From NCBI RefSeq assembly GCF_011684115.1, contig NZ_JAADJV010000003.1, forward strand, positions 310,001 through 374,000: a DNA stretch of 64,000 nucleotides. The letters run 5' to 3'. Position 1 is the stretch's first letter, and the number at the start of each line of letters is the position of its first letter. The notes beneath the pieces were generated by a model. It saw only the letters and a program-made list of their open reading frames with translations. It did not search any database and was not told where the DNA came from. Source of the DNA: Rahnella aceris (lineage in GTDB: Bacteria > Pseudomonadota > Gammaproteobacteria > Enterobacterales > Enterobacteriaceae). A program made the translations under genes and the position numbers. Positions 10,198-19,984 of this stretch are shown piece by piece.

Positions 10198-11247
10198 ATG
10201 ACTGATATCACTAAGTTGTTAGGCAAAGAAGCCGATTCACTTCTTCAGCATCAATGTTCCACCATCACCTCAGACCAGCTATACCTGCCGGGCGCCGATT
10301 TTGTTGACCGTGTGATGATCGACAATAACCGTTCGCCGCGCGTACTGGCTGCGATGCAAAACTTGTATAACACCGGACGGTTAGCCGGTACCGGTTATCT
10401 GTCGATTCTGCCGGTCGATCAGGGTGTTGAACACTCTGCGGGCGCCTCGTTTGCCGCGAACCCGTTGTATTTCGATCCTAAAAATATTGTTGAACTGGCG
10501 ATCGAGGCAGGCTGTAACTGCGTAGCGTCAACTTACGGCGTACTGGCTTCCGTTTCACGCCGCTACGCCCATAAAATTCCGTTCCTGGTCAAACTCAATC
10601 ACAACGAAACCCTGAGTTATCCGACACAATATGACCAGACACTGTATGCCAGTGTGGAACAGGCGTTTAATCTCGGTGCGCAGGCTGTGGGCGCGACCAT
10701 TTATTTTGGCTCAGAAGAGTCACGTCGCCAGATAGAAGAAATTTCAGCCGCTTTCGAGCGGGCGCATGAACTGGGCATGGTGACAGTGTTGTGGGCATAT
10801 TTGCGTAATCCGGCGTTTGTGAAAGACGGCAAAGATTACCATTCCAGCGCCGACTTAACCGGCCAGGCAAACCATCTTGCAGCGACCATCGGCGCAGACA
10901 TTGTGAAACAGAAAATGGCAGAAAATAATGGTGGCTACAAAGCGGTTAAATTCGGTTATACCGATGACCGCGTCTATTCCAAACTGACGACCGAGCACCC
11001 GATTGATCTGGTGCGTTATCAGCTGGCGAACTGTTACATGGGGCGGGCCGGATTGATTAATTCCGGCGGTGCCGCAGGTGAAAATGATATTCAGGAATCC
11101 GTGCGTACAGCGGTCATCAATAAACGCGCTGGCGGGATGGGACTGATTCTGGGGCGTAAAGCCTTCAAGAAATCAATGAAAGAAGGCGTGGGCTTGATTA
11201 ATGCCGTTCAGGATGTGTACCTGGATACGAAAGTGACGATTGCCTGA
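10198..11247 (+). CDS. fbaB: Class I fructose-bisphosphate aldolase
   Basis: A cytoplasmic DhnA-type class I aldolase that cleaves fructose-1,6-bisphosphate to dihydroxyacetone phosphate and glyceraldehyde-3-phosphate, acting mainly in gluconeogenesis. Its 349 residues align along the whole length with E. coli FbaB as I recall it. Shared segments include [20 protein letters not shown], the Schiff-base region [12 protein letters not shown] and the C-terminal [16 protein letters not shown] is preceded by ACGGAG. It is monocistronic: the srf terminator lies upstream and the next gene is convergent. Confidence 0.95.
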   Translation: MTDITKLLGKEADSLLQHQCSTITSDQLYLPGADFVDRVMIDNNRSPRVLAAMQNLYNTGRLAGTGYLSILPVDQGVEHSAGASFAANPLYFDPKNIVELAIEAGCNCVASTYGVLASVSRRYAHKIPFLVKLNHNETLSYPTQYDQTLYASVEQAFNLGAQAVGATIYFGSEESRRQIEEISAAFERAHELGMVTVLWAYLRNPAFVKDGKDYHSSADLTGQANHLAATIGADIVKQKMAENNGGYKAVKFGYTDDRVYSKLTTEHPIDLVRYQLANCYMGRAGLINSGGAAGENDIQESVRTAVINKRAGGMGLILGRKAFKKSMKEGVGLINAVQDVYLDTKVTIA

Positions 11248-11264
11248 TCCTGATTTTGCACAAT

Positions 11265-11294
11265 AAAAAAGGCCGGAAGATTGCCCTTCCGGCC
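11265..11294 (-). terminator. Intrinsic terminator for the DJ-1/PfpI gene
   Basis: A 9-bp stem GGCCGGAAG / CTTCCGGCC. On the minus strand it is followed by a T run (six A at 11265-11270 on the plus strand). It sits between the convergent fbaB and amidotransferase genes and has no T run in the plus direction. Confidence 0.85.
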
Positions 11295-11311
11295 ATGTTT
11301 ACTTGTTTCGA

Positions 11312-11992
11312 TTATTTGCTCAGTTGCTGAACTAACAATTCTGCCGCTTCTGCGGAAGAACCCGGATTCTGCCCGGTGATCAGCAGACCATCCTGCACTA
11401 CGTAAGAACCCCAGTCAGCGCCTTTCGAATACACACCACCCAGTGCTTTCAGTTCATCTTCCACCAGGAAAGGCACTACGTCGGTCAGCTCAACCGCCGC
11501 TTCTTCGCTGTTGGTGAAACCGGTGACTTTTTTGCCCTGTACCAGCGGATTACCCTGTGCATCTTTCACATGACGCAGCACGCCAGGCGCATGACACACC
11601 AGCGCAACGTGTTTACCCGCAGCCTGGAATGACTGGATCAGCTCAATGGAGGTTGTATCTTCCGCCAGATCCCACAACGGGCCATGACCGCCCGGATAAA
11701 AGACTGCATCAAAATCAGCCTGAGAAATGCTGTCCAGACGCACGGTGGAGGCCAGTTGCGCCCTCGCCTGTTCATCGGCTTCAAAGCGGTGGGTTTGCTG
11801 CGTCTGGAAATCCGGCTCGTTACTTTTCGGATCCAGCGGTGGCTGGCCGCCAGCCGGGGATGCCAGCACAATTTCTGCGCCTGCATCTTTAAAAGCGTAA
11901 TACGGTGCTGCCAGCTCTTCCAGCCAGAAACCCGTTTTACGGCCCGTGTTGCCCAGTTTGTCGTGCGAAGTCAGAACCATCAGAATTTTCAT
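11312..11992 (-). CDS. DJ-1/PfpI-family type 1 glutamine amidotransferase-like protein
   Basis: A 226-residue protein of the Hsp31-like DJ-1/PfpI group. It opens MKILMVLTSHDKLGNTG. The nucleophile elbow is ALVCHAPGVL (Cys about 131), with an acidic residue upstream in the PGGHGPLWDL segment. Related proteins act as glyoxalase III-type deglycase, chaperone or aldehyde-stress enzymes, and the exact activity here is unknown. The start at 11992 drops an upstream extension that does not resemble the family. A 14-bp operator shared with the adjacent TetR gene lies 44 bp upstream, so it is probably the TetR target. Confidence 0.88.
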   Translation of the reverse strand: MKILMVLTSHDKLGNTGRKTGFWLEELAAPYYAFKDAGAEIVLASPAGGQPPLDPKSNEPDFQTQQTHRFEADEQARAQLASTVRLDSISQADFDAVFYPGGHGPLWDLAEDTTSIELIQSFQAAGKHVALVCHAPGVLRHVKDAQGNPLVQGKKVTGFTNSEEAAVELTDVVPFLVEDELKALGGVYSKGADWGSYVVQDGLLITGQNPGSSAEAAELLVQQLSK

Positions 11993-12035
11993 GTTGTTTA
12001 TCCAGGTAGTTGAAGCAGTTGAGATACTTATATAG

Positions 12036-12050
12036 TAGACCAGTCGTCTT
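12036..12050 (-). promoter_or_regulatory. Predicted TetR operator, site 1 (DJ-1/PfpI promoter)
   Basis: TAGACCAGTCGTCT is seen here, and the same 14 bases recur in front of the TetR gene. The core is an inverted repeat TAGAC-N5-GTCT(T/A). Confidence 0.75.
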
Positions 12051-12105
12051 GTAATCACTTTCAAAAAAACACCTCAACGTGAGGTGTCATTTGTTACGCA
12101 TCAGC

Positions 12106-12717
12106 TTACTGCGGCTGATGGATAATCTGTTGTGTCATCGTCATGGCGGCGTCAAAAGGTTGCGTATTACGTAAAATTTTCACCATCACACTTGACCCGA
12201 GCCACAACTGATACAGCCCTTGTGCGGCAATCAGCGGCGCATCATTGACGGCCATCGATCCTTCTTTAATTCCCGTTTCAATCACCCGGGCAATGCGGCT
12301 GATAATGCCGGAAGTGCCGTCATTCAGCGCCTGACGCATCGGTTCAGAAAGATCCGCCACTTCGGCACCCAGTTTCACGGCGAGGCATTTACCCTGGCAG
12401 TCGTAAAATGACTGACTCTCCTGCCATTGCTGCCAGTAATTCATCAGACGCTGCGCCATCGTCAGCCCCGGCTGGGCCAGGGTAACATCCATCGCAGACA
12501 GGTAATCCTGAAAATAGCTTTTCAGCAGTTCCTCACCAAATGCATCTTTCGACGTGAAGTAGTAATAAAACGACCCCTTCGGTACGGACGCGGTGGTCAG
12601 AATTTCATTCAGGCCGACTGCCGAGAAACCTTTCTTCGCCATGAGGGACTGCCCCACAGCAAGAATGTGTTTACGCTGGTCAGTTTTGCCTGTGTCAGAT
12701 GCTTTTGTCGTGTTCAT
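12106..12717 (-). CDS. TetR/AcrR-family transcriptional repressor
   Basis: A 203-residue repressor with an N-terminal TetR helix-turn-helix (about 15-62; GLNEILTTASVPKGSFYYYFTSKDAFGEELL) and a C-terminal ligand domain with two cysteines (YDCQGKCLAV) that could sense electrophiles, as NemR does. The start chosen is the ATG at 12717 (MNTTKAS). Its own promoter carries the palindrome TAGAC-N5-GTCTA, and the same operator precedes the downstream DJ-1/PfpI gene. Autoregulation and control of that gene are therefore likely (inference). NemR would be the closest functional analogue. Confidence 0.85.
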   Translation of the reverse strand: MNTTKASDTGKTDQRKHILAVGQSLMAKKGFSAVGLNEILTTASVPKGSFYYYFTSKDAFGEELLKSYFQDYLSAMDVTLAQPGLTMAQRLMNYWQQWQESQSFYDCQGKCLAVKLGAEVADLSEPMRQALNDGTSGIISRIARVIETGIKEGSMAVNDAPLIAAQGLYQLWLGSSVMVKILRNTQPFDAAMTMTQQIIHQPQ

Positions 12718-12737
12718 GGGCTGACAATACATTGAAT

Positions 12738-12752
12738 TAGACCAGTCGTCTA
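12738..12752 (-). promoter_or_regulatory. Predicted TetR operator, site 2 (autoregulatory)
   Basis: TAGACCAGTCGTCTA is a perfect 5-bp inverted repeat with a 5-base spacer, 21 bp upstream of the TetR start. It matches site 1 over 14 bases. Confidence 0.78.
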
Positions 12753-12918
12753 GTGGTTAAGAAAAAAATTGATGTCCACTGTTCCTCAGTGCCGGTAAAT
12801 GTCGGTTTTTCGTCAGGAATTAAATCCGGCAATCTACAAAATCTCCTCAACTTTCTGTAAATTTGGCCGATGAAAGTTCTTTCGGTTATATACAGTTTAC
12901 GCTTCTGGGGTGATACGG

Positions 12919-14604
12919 ATGTTGATAGGAATAGATTTAGGCACTTCAAACTGCGCAGTTGCCATCTGGCAAGACGGTCAGTCCGTTCTGGTTCCTAACG
13001 TCTATGGAAAAAATCTGACACCCTCAGTGATCGGTCTCGATGATAACGGTCATGTCCTGGTCGGCGCGCCTGCACAGGCGCGGTTATTTACCCACCCTGA
13101 CCTCACCCTTTCCAGTTTTAAACGTTTCATGGGCACGGAGCATCAGTTCCGGCTTGGACATCAAAACTTTCGTGCGGAAGAGCTCTCCGCCCTTCTGCTG
13201 CGCAGCCTGAAAGCGGATGTTGAGCAACATTGTGGCTGTGAGGTGAAGCGCGCCATTATCACCGTTCCTGCTTATTTTAATGATATTCAGCGCAAGGCCG
13301 TGAAGGCTGCCGGTGAACTGGCGGGACTGCATGTTGAACGTCTGCTCAATGAACCGACGGCGGCGTCACTGGCCTACGGGCTGGTGAATCAGCAGGAGCA
13401 GAAATTCCTGGTGTTCGATCTGGGGGGCGGCACGTTTGACGTTTCAATTATCGATATGTTCGAAGGCGTGATTGAAGTGCGGGCCAGCAGCGGCGACGTG
13501 TTCCTCGGTGGCGATGATTTTACCCGCAGTCTTGCTGGCTGGATGCTGGCGCAGTATCCGGAGCTGGATAAAGACGATAACGCCCTTTTCGGACAGTTGA
13601 TTACGCTGGCGGAAAAAGCGAAATGCCAGCTGACCACACAAGACAGCACGCCACTCAGATACCAGTGGAATGACAGATCGCTGAACTGGACGCTGACCAC
13701 TGAAATTCTGGCGCAATGCTGTGAAAGTACGCTGGAGCGGATGAAAAAACCGGTGATTCAGGCGCTGCGCGATGCCAGGTTCTCCGCCGATGAAGTGGAT
13801 CATGTGGTGCTGGTGGGCGGTGCAACGCGAATGCCACTGGTGCGTCAGGCGGTGGCCCGTCTGTTCGGGCGCTTCCCACGCAGTGAGTTACAACCGGACG
13901 AAGCCGTGGCGCTTGGTGCCGGTATTCAGGCCGGACTGGTCTTGCAGGATCAGGCGCTCGATGACATCGTGCTGACCGATGTGATGCCGTTTACGCTCGG
14001 CATCGGAATTTCCCGCCCTAAAGGCGACGGCTACGAAGACGGTCATTTTCTGCCGCTGATTGAGCGAAACAGCTTTGTACCGGTGAGTCGCGTGGAAACG
14101 ATTGTCACGATCTCCGATCAGCAAAAGTACCTGAATCTGTCCATTTATCAGGGTGAAGCACGGCGGGTCGCCGACAATATACTGCTCGGATCGCTGGCCG
14201 TTGATGTGCCTCCGCGCCCGGCAGGTGAAATGAGCGCCGAGGTGCGTTTCACTTACACGCTCGACGGCATTCTGGAAGTGGAATGTAAAATCACCAGCAC
14301 CGGACAGGTGGAAAAACTGGTGATTGAGAAAGCGCCGGGCAGCCTGACACCTGCGCAAATTACCGCAAGTCTGCTGAAACTGGAAAACATCAAACAGCAT
14401 CCCCGTGAGCAACTGGTAAACCGCCAGCTGGTAGCAGAAGCCAACGCGTATTATGAACAAAGCCTTGGCGACCAGCGGCAGTTTATCGCTGCTCAGCTGT
14501 ATCGCTTTGAACATGTGCTCGACACGCAGGATGCCCGGCAGATTGCGGCAGCGCGTAAGGAATTTGAGGCGCTGCTGGTGCATCTGCGCAGTGAGTGGGA
14601 ATAA
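12919..14604 (+). CDS. hscC: Hsp70-family chaperone, HscC type
   Basis: A 561-residue cytoplasmic Hsp70. ATP-binding motifs are IGIDLGTSNCAVAIW at the N-terminus, VFDLGGGTFDVSI near 165 and VVLVGGATRMPLV near 297. A shorter substrate-binding part (NLSIYQGEARRVADNILLG) and a C-terminal helical lid complete it. The length is nearer HscC than DnaK. GGGG eight bases before the ATG fixes the start at 12919. It is followed four bases later by a J-domain gene and then a second one, which matches the hscC-djlC/djlB arrangement of E. coli, where the J-proteins stimulate HscC ATPase. Confidence 0.88.
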   Translation: MLIGIDLGTSNCAVAIWQDGQSVLVPNVYGKNLTPSVIGLDDNGHVLVGAPAQARLFTHPDLTLSSFKRFMGTEHQFRLGHQNFRAEELSALLLRSLKADVEQHCGCEVKRAIITVPAYFNDIQRKAVKAAGELAGLHVERLLNEPTAASLAYGLVNQQEQKFLVFDLGGGTFDVSIIDMFEGVIEVRASSGDVFLGGDDFTRSLAGWMLAQYPELDKDDNALFGQLITLAEKAKCQLTTQDSTPLRYQWNDRSLNWTLTTEILAQCCESTLERMKKPVIQALRDARFSADEVDHVVLVGGATRMPLVRQAVARLFGRFPRSELQPDEAVALGAGIQAGLVLQDQALDDIVLTDVMPFTLGIGISRPKGDGYEDGHFLPLIERNSFVPVSRVETIVTISDQQKYLNLSIYQGEARRVADNILLGSLAVDVPPRPAGEMSAEVRFTYTLDGILEVECKITSTGQVEKLVIEKAPGSLTPAQITASLLKLENIKQHPREQLVNRQLVAEANAYYEQSLGDQRQFIAAQLYRFEHVLDTQDARQIAAARKEFEALLVHLRSEWE

Positions 14605-14608
14605 CCCG

Positions 14609-15181
14609 ATGGCGATCTGGTCAGTTTTGGGGATAGAAGCCACGCAGGACATCAGCGCGATCAAGCGGGCCTATGCACGGCAGCTCAAAAACACGCGACC
14701 CGATCAGGATCCCGAAGCGTATCAGCGTCTGCGGGAAGCGTTTGAATCAGCCCGGCGCGGCGATTATGTGTGGAATGCCAGTGACGCTGTCACTTATTCA
14801 TCTCCCCTTTTGCCGATGACTGATGACGCATTAATCAGCCGGACGCAGGTCCACCATCTGGTATCCGATACCGTCAGCCTGCTGCTGGAAAATGAACAGG
14901 CTGGCGTGGCGTTGCTGAAAGTTTGTCTGTCAGAAGAATTGCTGCAAAATCTTCAGTTGCGCGAAATGTTCAGTCAGCAGCTGGCGTGGGATCTGGCGGA
15001 GCGTGAAGGACTGACCCGCCCGGTGCTGGTGAACGTTGCCGCGCTGATGGGATGGGAAATTGACCATTATCAGCCCGTCGGGATTTCGCTTTGTCAGCTT
15101 GATGCGTTGCATCAGCAAATTGAAAATACTGCCGGAAGTCGTTGCCGGGATGATTCCGGTACACGCTGGGGTGAAGACTGA
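14609..15181 (+). CDS. J-domain co-chaperone (DjlC/DjlB-like), short copy
   Basis: A 190-residue partner of the preceding HscC. The N-terminal J-domain-like segment MAIWSVLGIEATQDISAIKRAYARQLK lacks the classical HPD tripeptide and has the NTRPDQDPEAY loop instead, as in the DjlB/DjlC group. A helical middle region follows. It is closely related to the next gene through about residue 168, then ends in a divergent 20-residue tail. The soluble region and C-terminal membrane helices of the longer copy are missing. It may be a truncated duplicate that still makes a soluble J-protein. The ATG is four bases after the hscC stop. Confidence 0.8.
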   Translation: MAIWSVLGIEATQDISAIKRAYARQLKNTRPDQDPEAYQRLREAFESARRGDYVWNASDAVTYSSPLLPMTDDALISRTQVHHLVSDTVSLLLENEQAGVALLKVCLSEELLQNLQLREMFSQQLAWDLAEREGLTRPVLVNVAALMGWEIDHYQPVGISLCQLDALHQQIENTAGSRCRDDSGTRWGED

Positions 15182-15221
15182 TGTTTCTTTTGAATTCAGG
15201 ATTAATGACGTGGGCGATGGA

Positions 15222-16553
15222 ATGAGCAGCCAGGGAATTTGGTCAGTTTTAGGCATTGAGCCCACTCAGGATCTCAGCGTGATTAAACGGGCTTATGCCC
15301 GACAGCTGAAAAATACCCGTCCGGACCAGGACCCGGAAGGGTATCAACGTTTGCGTGAAGCCTTTGATGCGGCGAAAAATCAGGGGAATGACGCGACAAT
15401 CAGTGACGTTGTCACAATACATAAGCCATCTGCTGAGGTTGTCCCACAGACCTTTTTGCAAAAACCTGCTCCGTTTAACCCCGTCAATGAGATCAGGCAG
15501 GAAACCTATCGTGATACTGCGCTACGGCGAAAAATCATTTCACAGGCAACTGAAATTACTGATGAAATGATGGACGATGAAACTGCCGGCCTTAAGCGTC
15601 TGGATGTTTTTCTCAAGAGCAATGTGCTGCAAAACCTTGAACTGCACGAATTGTTCAGTCAGGAACTGGCAGCGCAATTAAGTGATCGTGAAGGGTTATA
15701 TTCCGCACTTCTAATCAAGGTCTCCGACATTATGGGCTGGGATGTCGACCATTATCAGCCCGGTGGCATCTCACCTTACAGGCTGGCGGCCCTGCAACGT
15801 CAGGTTGAGATGACTGGTGCGAAACGTTACTGGTCGGTGATGGTACGTGCATATCAGGATTCAACACTGAATCGGTTGCGCTTGCGGTTACTCACGGTTG
15901 AAGGTGCAAGCGTGCCCTGGTGGGCAAAGCTGGTGCCCGATTTTATGACATCACTGAGCAATAAACTCAGAGAGATCAGAATGTATCACCCTGCGTTATT
16001 ACCCTATTTAAATTCTGTGCTGCTGAAAACCCTGTCTGAAACCCGGGTAGCGCTAAGTTGGGGAACTGTTTTCCTGAACGGCTTCTGGCTTTTGTTGATC
16101 ATGCTGACGACGCGTGAGCATTCAGAGCCGTGGCGCTCGCGTATCTTACTCATCGCGATTATCGGGTTGTATATTCACGGTTACCGTTACCTGGAGCGAA
16201 AGTTGCGTTACCGCCCGCGTATGTTATGCGCGACAGAATGTGTGTTGTCGGTGCTCTCGACCGCGATTATGGTGAAAATAATGCTGGGCTTCTTCACGAT
16301 GTTTAAGCCTGACGCAGGAAATATGGTTATGGCATTCACCAATTATGGTGTACTCAGTGCCAGCAGTTTTTGCGTGCTCTGGATGATGGCACCAAAACAC
16401 TGGAAATGGTACGGCGTGCCGTTAAACGCGATTATCATATTGGCGATGCTGCCGCGGCAGTTGATGGGAAAAAGTGCCGGAATCGTCAGAGCTGTAGCGT
16501 TTATCGCATTACTGGGGGGGTATTCCCTGCTGATTGCTTTCGGCTTCCGTTAA
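15222..16553 (+). CDS. Membrane J-domain co-chaperone (DjlC/DjlB-like), full-length copy
   Basis: A 443-residue protein with the same N-terminal J-like domain as its neighbour (GIWSVLGIEPTQDLSVIKRAYARQL, loop NTRPDQDPEGY). It continues into a helical region and four or five hydrophobic helices from about residue 285 to the C-terminus, so it is membrane-anchored. The ATG at 15222 starts the conserved domain, and an in-frame upstream extension overlaps the previous gene in another frame and was dropped. It probably recruits HscC to the inner membrane (inference from the family). Confidence 0.82.
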   Translation: MSSQGIWSVLGIEPTQDLSVIKRAYARQLKNTRPDQDPEGYQRLREAFDAAKNQGNDATISDVVTIHKPSAEVVPQTFLQKPAPFNPVNEIRQETYRDTALRRKIISQATEITDEMMDDETAGLKRLDVFLKSNVLQNLELHELFSQELAAQLSDREGLYSALLIKVSDIMGWDVDHYQPGGISPYRLAALQRQVEMTGAKRYWSVMVRAYQDSTLNRLRLRLLTVEGASVPWWAKLVPDFMTSLSNKLREIRMYHPALLPYLNSVLLKTLSETRVALSWGTVFLNGFWLLLIMLTTREHSEPWRSRILLIAIIGLYIHGYRYLERKLRYRPRMLCATECVLSVLSTAIMVKIMLGFFTMFKPDAGNMVMAFTNYGVLSASSFCVLWMMAPKHWKWYGVPLNAIIILAMLPRQLMGKSAGIVRAVAFIALLGGYSLLIAFGFR

Positions 16554-16585
16554 GGTTGCGGGTGGTTAATCCACCCGCTGTTGTT

Positions 16586-18067
16586 TTACTCTGCCAGAGT
16601 CCAGACACTGACGCTTCCGGCAGCGCAGTAAAATTGCGCGCTGCCTTGCTCGTCGGTTGTAATGATATCCTCGCGGTTTTCCAGCACGTCCCGCCATTTT
16701 TTACCGGCGAAGTTGTCGCCCAGATCAATCGTTTTCTCACCTGCTTCGCCGTTGGACATCACCACCACGCAGCCCGGGTGTTCTGCGGTGCCGCTGCGTG
16801 AAAACGCAATGCAGTTCGGGTGATCGAAATAATCGGTTTGTGCCCCCCATGCGTAGCGCTGACGGGCTCTGATCAGCGCTTCCAGTGGCACAATCGCAGG
16901 CAGTTCAATCGTGTAATTGTTACCGTCGTCCCCTTCATCCTCGTAACTTGCGCCGAATAAATCCGGATAAAATACGATCGGCACGCCCTGTTCCCGCAAC
17001 AGGATTAACGCGTAGGCCAGCGGTTTGAACCACGGCTCAACCGGTGCTTCAAGAGACTGTAACGGCTGCGTGTCGTGATTGGCCACCAGGGTCACGGCAT
17101 GCTCCGCATCGGCGGCAACCAGGGTGTTATCAAAAATGGTGGTCAGGTCAAAATCCGCTCCCTGCTTCGAAGCATGGTGGAAATTCAGCTGCAACGGCGC
17201 ATCGAACAGCATGGTTTTGCCCTCCACCTGATGGATGTAATTTTGCAGCGTCTGGACATCGAATGACCAGTATTCCGCGACCAGATACATCGGCTGTTCG
17301 GCTTCCGCCTGAATATGGTCAATCCATTCTTTATAGAACCAGGCCGGAATATGTTTCACTGCATCAAGACGGAAACCGGTACAGTTCGTTTGTTCCATGA
17401 TCCAGCGGCCCCAGTATTTGAGTTCCTCGCTGACCGCGTTATTGCGAAAATCGACGTTGGCTCCCATCAGATAATCGTAATTGCCAAACTCGTCGTCGAC
17501 CTGATCGTTCCAGCCGCCGCCGGTGTAGTCGTTAACGATTTTGAAAATGCCCTGTTCATCCGGGTTTTCAATATGGTCGACACCGCTGAAGCAGTGAAAA
17601 TCCCAGATAAATTTCGAATACCGGCCCTCACGGGCGGCAAAAATGAAACGTGTCCACGCTTCCGCTTCAATGATGTCATCACTGATTTCTTCACGGTTAT
17701 CAATGTTAACGCGGTTAACCTGCACGCGTTCTTTCTCATCCGCCCCCATTTTATGATTGAGCACCACGTCAAGAATGACGCCCAGCTTATGCTGTTTCAG
17801 CGCGCCGATGGCCGCAAGTAATCCCTCTTTGTCGCCATATTTGGTGGCCCGGGAGCCTTTCTGTTCAAACTCGCCCAGATCAAACAAATCATATGTGTCA
17901 TAGCCAACCGAATATCCCCCGGATTCGCCTTTATAGGCGGGCGGGAGCCAGGCAGCGGTAATGCCAACCTCAGCCAGCCAGGCTGCTTTTTCGGCCACCT
18001 CCGGCCAGAGCTTCCCCCCATCCGGGTAATACCAGTGAAAGAACTGAAACAACGTAGGATTCTGCAT
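16586..18067 (-). CDS. amyA: Cytoplasmic alpha-amylase (GH13)
   Basis: A 493-residue enzyme hydrolysing alpha-1,4 glucans (glycogen or maltodextrins) in the cytoplasm, with no signal peptide. GH13 motifs in order are DVVLNHKM (region I), GFRLDAVKH with the nucleophile Asp (II), VAEYWSF with the acid/base Glu (III) and LVANHDTQ with the transition-state Asp (IV). The start at 18067 gives [21 protein letters not shown], which matches the E. coli AmyA N-terminus. The longer frame upstream adds 36 unrelated residues. The gene is separate from its neighbours and lies downstream of the proP terminator. Confidence 0.93.
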   Translation of the reverse strand: MQNPTLFQFFHWYYPDGGKLWPEVAEKAAWLAEVGITAAWLPPAYKGESGGYSVGYDTYDLFDLGEFEQKGSRATKYGDKEGLLAAIGALKQHKLGVILDVVLNHKMGADEKERVQVNRVNIDNREEISDDIIEAEAWTRFIFAAREGRYSKFIWDFHCFSGVDHIENPDEQGIFKIVNDYTGGGWNDQVDDEFGNYDYLMGANVDFRNNAVSEELKYWGRWIMEQTNCTGFRLDAVKHIPAWFYKEWIDHIQAEAEQPMYLVAEYWSFDVQTLQNYIHQVEGKTMLFDAPLQLNFHHASKQGADFDLTTIFDNTLVAADAEHAVTLVANHDTQPLQSLEAPVEPWFKPLAYALILLREQGVPIVFYPDLFGASYEDEGDDGNNYTIELPAIVPLEALIRARQRYAWGAQTDYFDHPNCIAFSRSGTAEHPGCVVVMSNGEAGEKTIDLGDNFAGKKWRDVLENREDIITTDEQGSAQFYCAAGSVSVWTLAE

Positions 18068-18136
18068 ACAGACTTTCCATTCAGATGACCAGGAAATGAA
18101 GTATGGAGCAGGAACGAAAAAAATGCGGTAAAAGGC

Positions 18137-18167
18137 AAAAAAAAGCCGGTCAGCAAAGTGACCGGCT
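18137..18167 (-). terminator. Intrinsic terminator of proP
   Basis: A 9-bp stem AGCCGGTCA / TGACCGGCT. Reading leftward it is followed by eight T on the minus strand, 23 bp past the proP stop. Confidence 0.88.
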
Positions 18168-18189
18168 ATGGGCATGTTGGAAAACGGAA

Positions 18190-19692
18190 TCAGTTGATAT
18201 CAGGATGCTGAGCAATCAGATTTTTTCTTTTTGCTTCAAGTTCAACAATCTGCGCATCAATATCTTCAATTTTCTGTTCGATGTTATCGTGATGTTCCTG
18301 GAGGATTTCACGCGCTTCCGCACGGTCTGAGGCCGCCGGTGTGGCGCCTTTCAGCGGACGGTTGGCGGTTTCTTTCATAAAGATACCGGTCACCAGACCA
18401 ATCATCGCCACCACCATCAGGTAATACGCGGGCATGTACAGGTTATTGGTTGTTTCTACCAGCCACGCCGCGATCGTGGGCGTCAGACCCGCAATCAGTA
18501 CTGAAATGTTGAAAGCAATCGCCAGCGCGCTGTAACGGATATGCGTCGGGAACATTGCCGGTAACGTTGACGCCATCACACCGATGAAGCAGTTCAGTAG
18601 CACCGCGAGGATCAGCAGACCTAAGAAAATCAGGCCTATCACATCACTGTTAATCAGAATGAAGCACGGGATAGCCAGAATGAACAGGCCGATGCTGCCG
18701 ATGATCACGAAAGGCTTACGGCCAAAGCGGTCGCTCAGCATCCCCATGAATGGCTGTACAAACAGCATACCGACCATGATGGCGATGATGATCAGCACAC
18801 CGTGATCTTCAGAGTAATGCAGGCTGTGGGACAGATAGCTCGGCATGTAGGTCAGCAGCATGTAGTAGGTGACGTTTGTGGCAATCACCATGCCGACACA
18901 GATAATCAGAGGCCGCCATTGCTTGGTCAGGATTTCACGGAACGAGACTCTTGGCGGTTCAGCGATGTCTTTGCGTGCATCACTGTCGATTTTATCCACG
19001 TGCTGCTGGAATGTCGGGGTTTCTTCCAGCGCATGACGCAGATAAATACCGATCAGGCCCAGCGGCGCAGCGATGAAGAACGGAATACGCCAGCCCCATT
19101 CGAGGAAGTTCGCCTCACCCACAATGCTGGAAATCAATACCACGACGCCCGCACCGAGAATAAAACCGGCGATGGAACCGAAATCCAGCCAGCTACCGAG
19201 GAAGCCGCGTTTCCTGTCAGGAGAATATTCCGCAACGAAAATCGCTGCACCGGTATATTCGCCACCCACCGAGAAACCCTGCGCTAATTTTGCCAGTAAC
19301 AGCAAAATGGGCGCCCAGATACCGATGGAGTTATAACCGGGTATCAGCCCGATACAGAAGGTGCTGACGGACATGATGATGATGGTGACGGAAAGGACTT
19401 TCTGGCGACCAAATTTGTCGCCAAGCGCACCGAAGAACAGGCCGCCCAGAGGCCTGACAAGGAACGGTACGGAAAAGGTTGCCAGGGCGGCAATCATTTG
19501 AATACCCGGGTCTGCACCCGGGAAAAACACCTGCCCTAAAGCAAAGGCCACAAATCCATACACACCGAAATCAAACCATTCCATCGCATTGCCCAGTGCT
19601 GCGGCGGTAATGGCTTTTTTCAGTTTGGTGTCGTCAATGATAGTAATGTCATTGATTTGCATAGGTTTCACACGTTTTTTTCTTAATCTCAT
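18190..19692 (-). CDS. proP: Proline/glycine-betaine proton symporter
   Basis: A 500-residue osmosensory MFS transporter of the inner membrane with 12 predicted helices. It aligns end to end with E. coli ProP as I recall it: [17 protein letters not shown] in helix 1, [32 protein letters not shown], and the cytoplasmic tail [13 protein letters not shown]. The C-terminus (about 460-500) is a heptad-patterned coiled coil, which tunes the osmotic set-point in E. coli ProP. The first ATG gives the conserved N-terminus. The roughly 290-bp upstream region is AT-rich and holds its promoter(s), divergent from ogl. Confidence 0.95.
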   Translation of the reverse strand: MRLRKKRVKPMQINDITIIDDTKLKKAITAAALGNAMEWFDFGVYGFVAFALGQVFFPGADPGIQMIAALATFSVPFLVRPLGGLFFGALGDKFGRQKVLSVTIIIMSVSTFCIGLIPGYNSIGIWAPILLLLAKLAQGFSVGGEYTGAAIFVAEYSPDRKRGFLGSWLDFGSIAGFILGAGVVVLISSIVGEANFLEWGWRIPFFIAAPLGLIGIYLRHALEETPTFQQHVDKIDSDARKDIAEPPRVSFREILTKQWRPLIICVGMVIATNVTYYMLLTYMPSYLSHSLHYSEDHGVLIIIAIMVGMLFVQPFMGMLSDRFGRKPFVIIGSIGLFILAIPCFILINSDVIGLIFLGLLILAVLLNCFIGVMASTLPAMFPTHIRYSALAIAFNISVLIAGLTPTIAAWLVETTNNLYMPAYYLMVVAMIGLVTGIFMKETANRPLKGATPAASDRAEAREILQEHHDNIEQKIEDIDAQIVELEAKRKNLIAQHPDIN

Positions 19693-19908
19693 CTTTTACA
19701 TCCCTTTTCTAAAATACTCCACCGTGTAAGCGTGAGATATTTTGTTCGTACTCTTTAATCATCCAGAGTATCAATAGCATTTGAGTAAGCTATATCATTA
19801 TAGGATGGTTTTACGCTGTGGCAAAAGCCAACCGTTTTGTGATCAGCTTTGCACTTTTGTTTTCACCCGACGCCGTTTTATCTCACTAAGTGGTAATGTG
19901 TTTTCAAA

Positions 19909-19930
19909 TTAATGAAACTGCATTTTAATT
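19909..19930 (+). promoter_or_regulatory. Candidate KdgR operator upstream of ogl
   Basis: ATGAAACTGCATTTTAAT is an imperfect GAAA-N6-TTT palindrome of KdgR-box form, 55-75 bp before ogl. It is less regular than the site upstream of kduD. Confidence 0.55.
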
Positions 19931-19984
19931 AATGAAAGGGAAGCCAGAACACCGGCTGATTTCAAACTACTTGTGGGGTGAATC

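Noticed and set aside
14453..14608. N-terminal extension of the first J-protein
   Set aside because: It overlaps hscC in another frame. The conserved J-like domain starts at 14609.
15060..15221. Frameshift error joining the short J-protein to the longer one
   Set aside because: Neither alternative frame after residue 168 resembles the long copy's continuation, so truncation fits better than one-base error.
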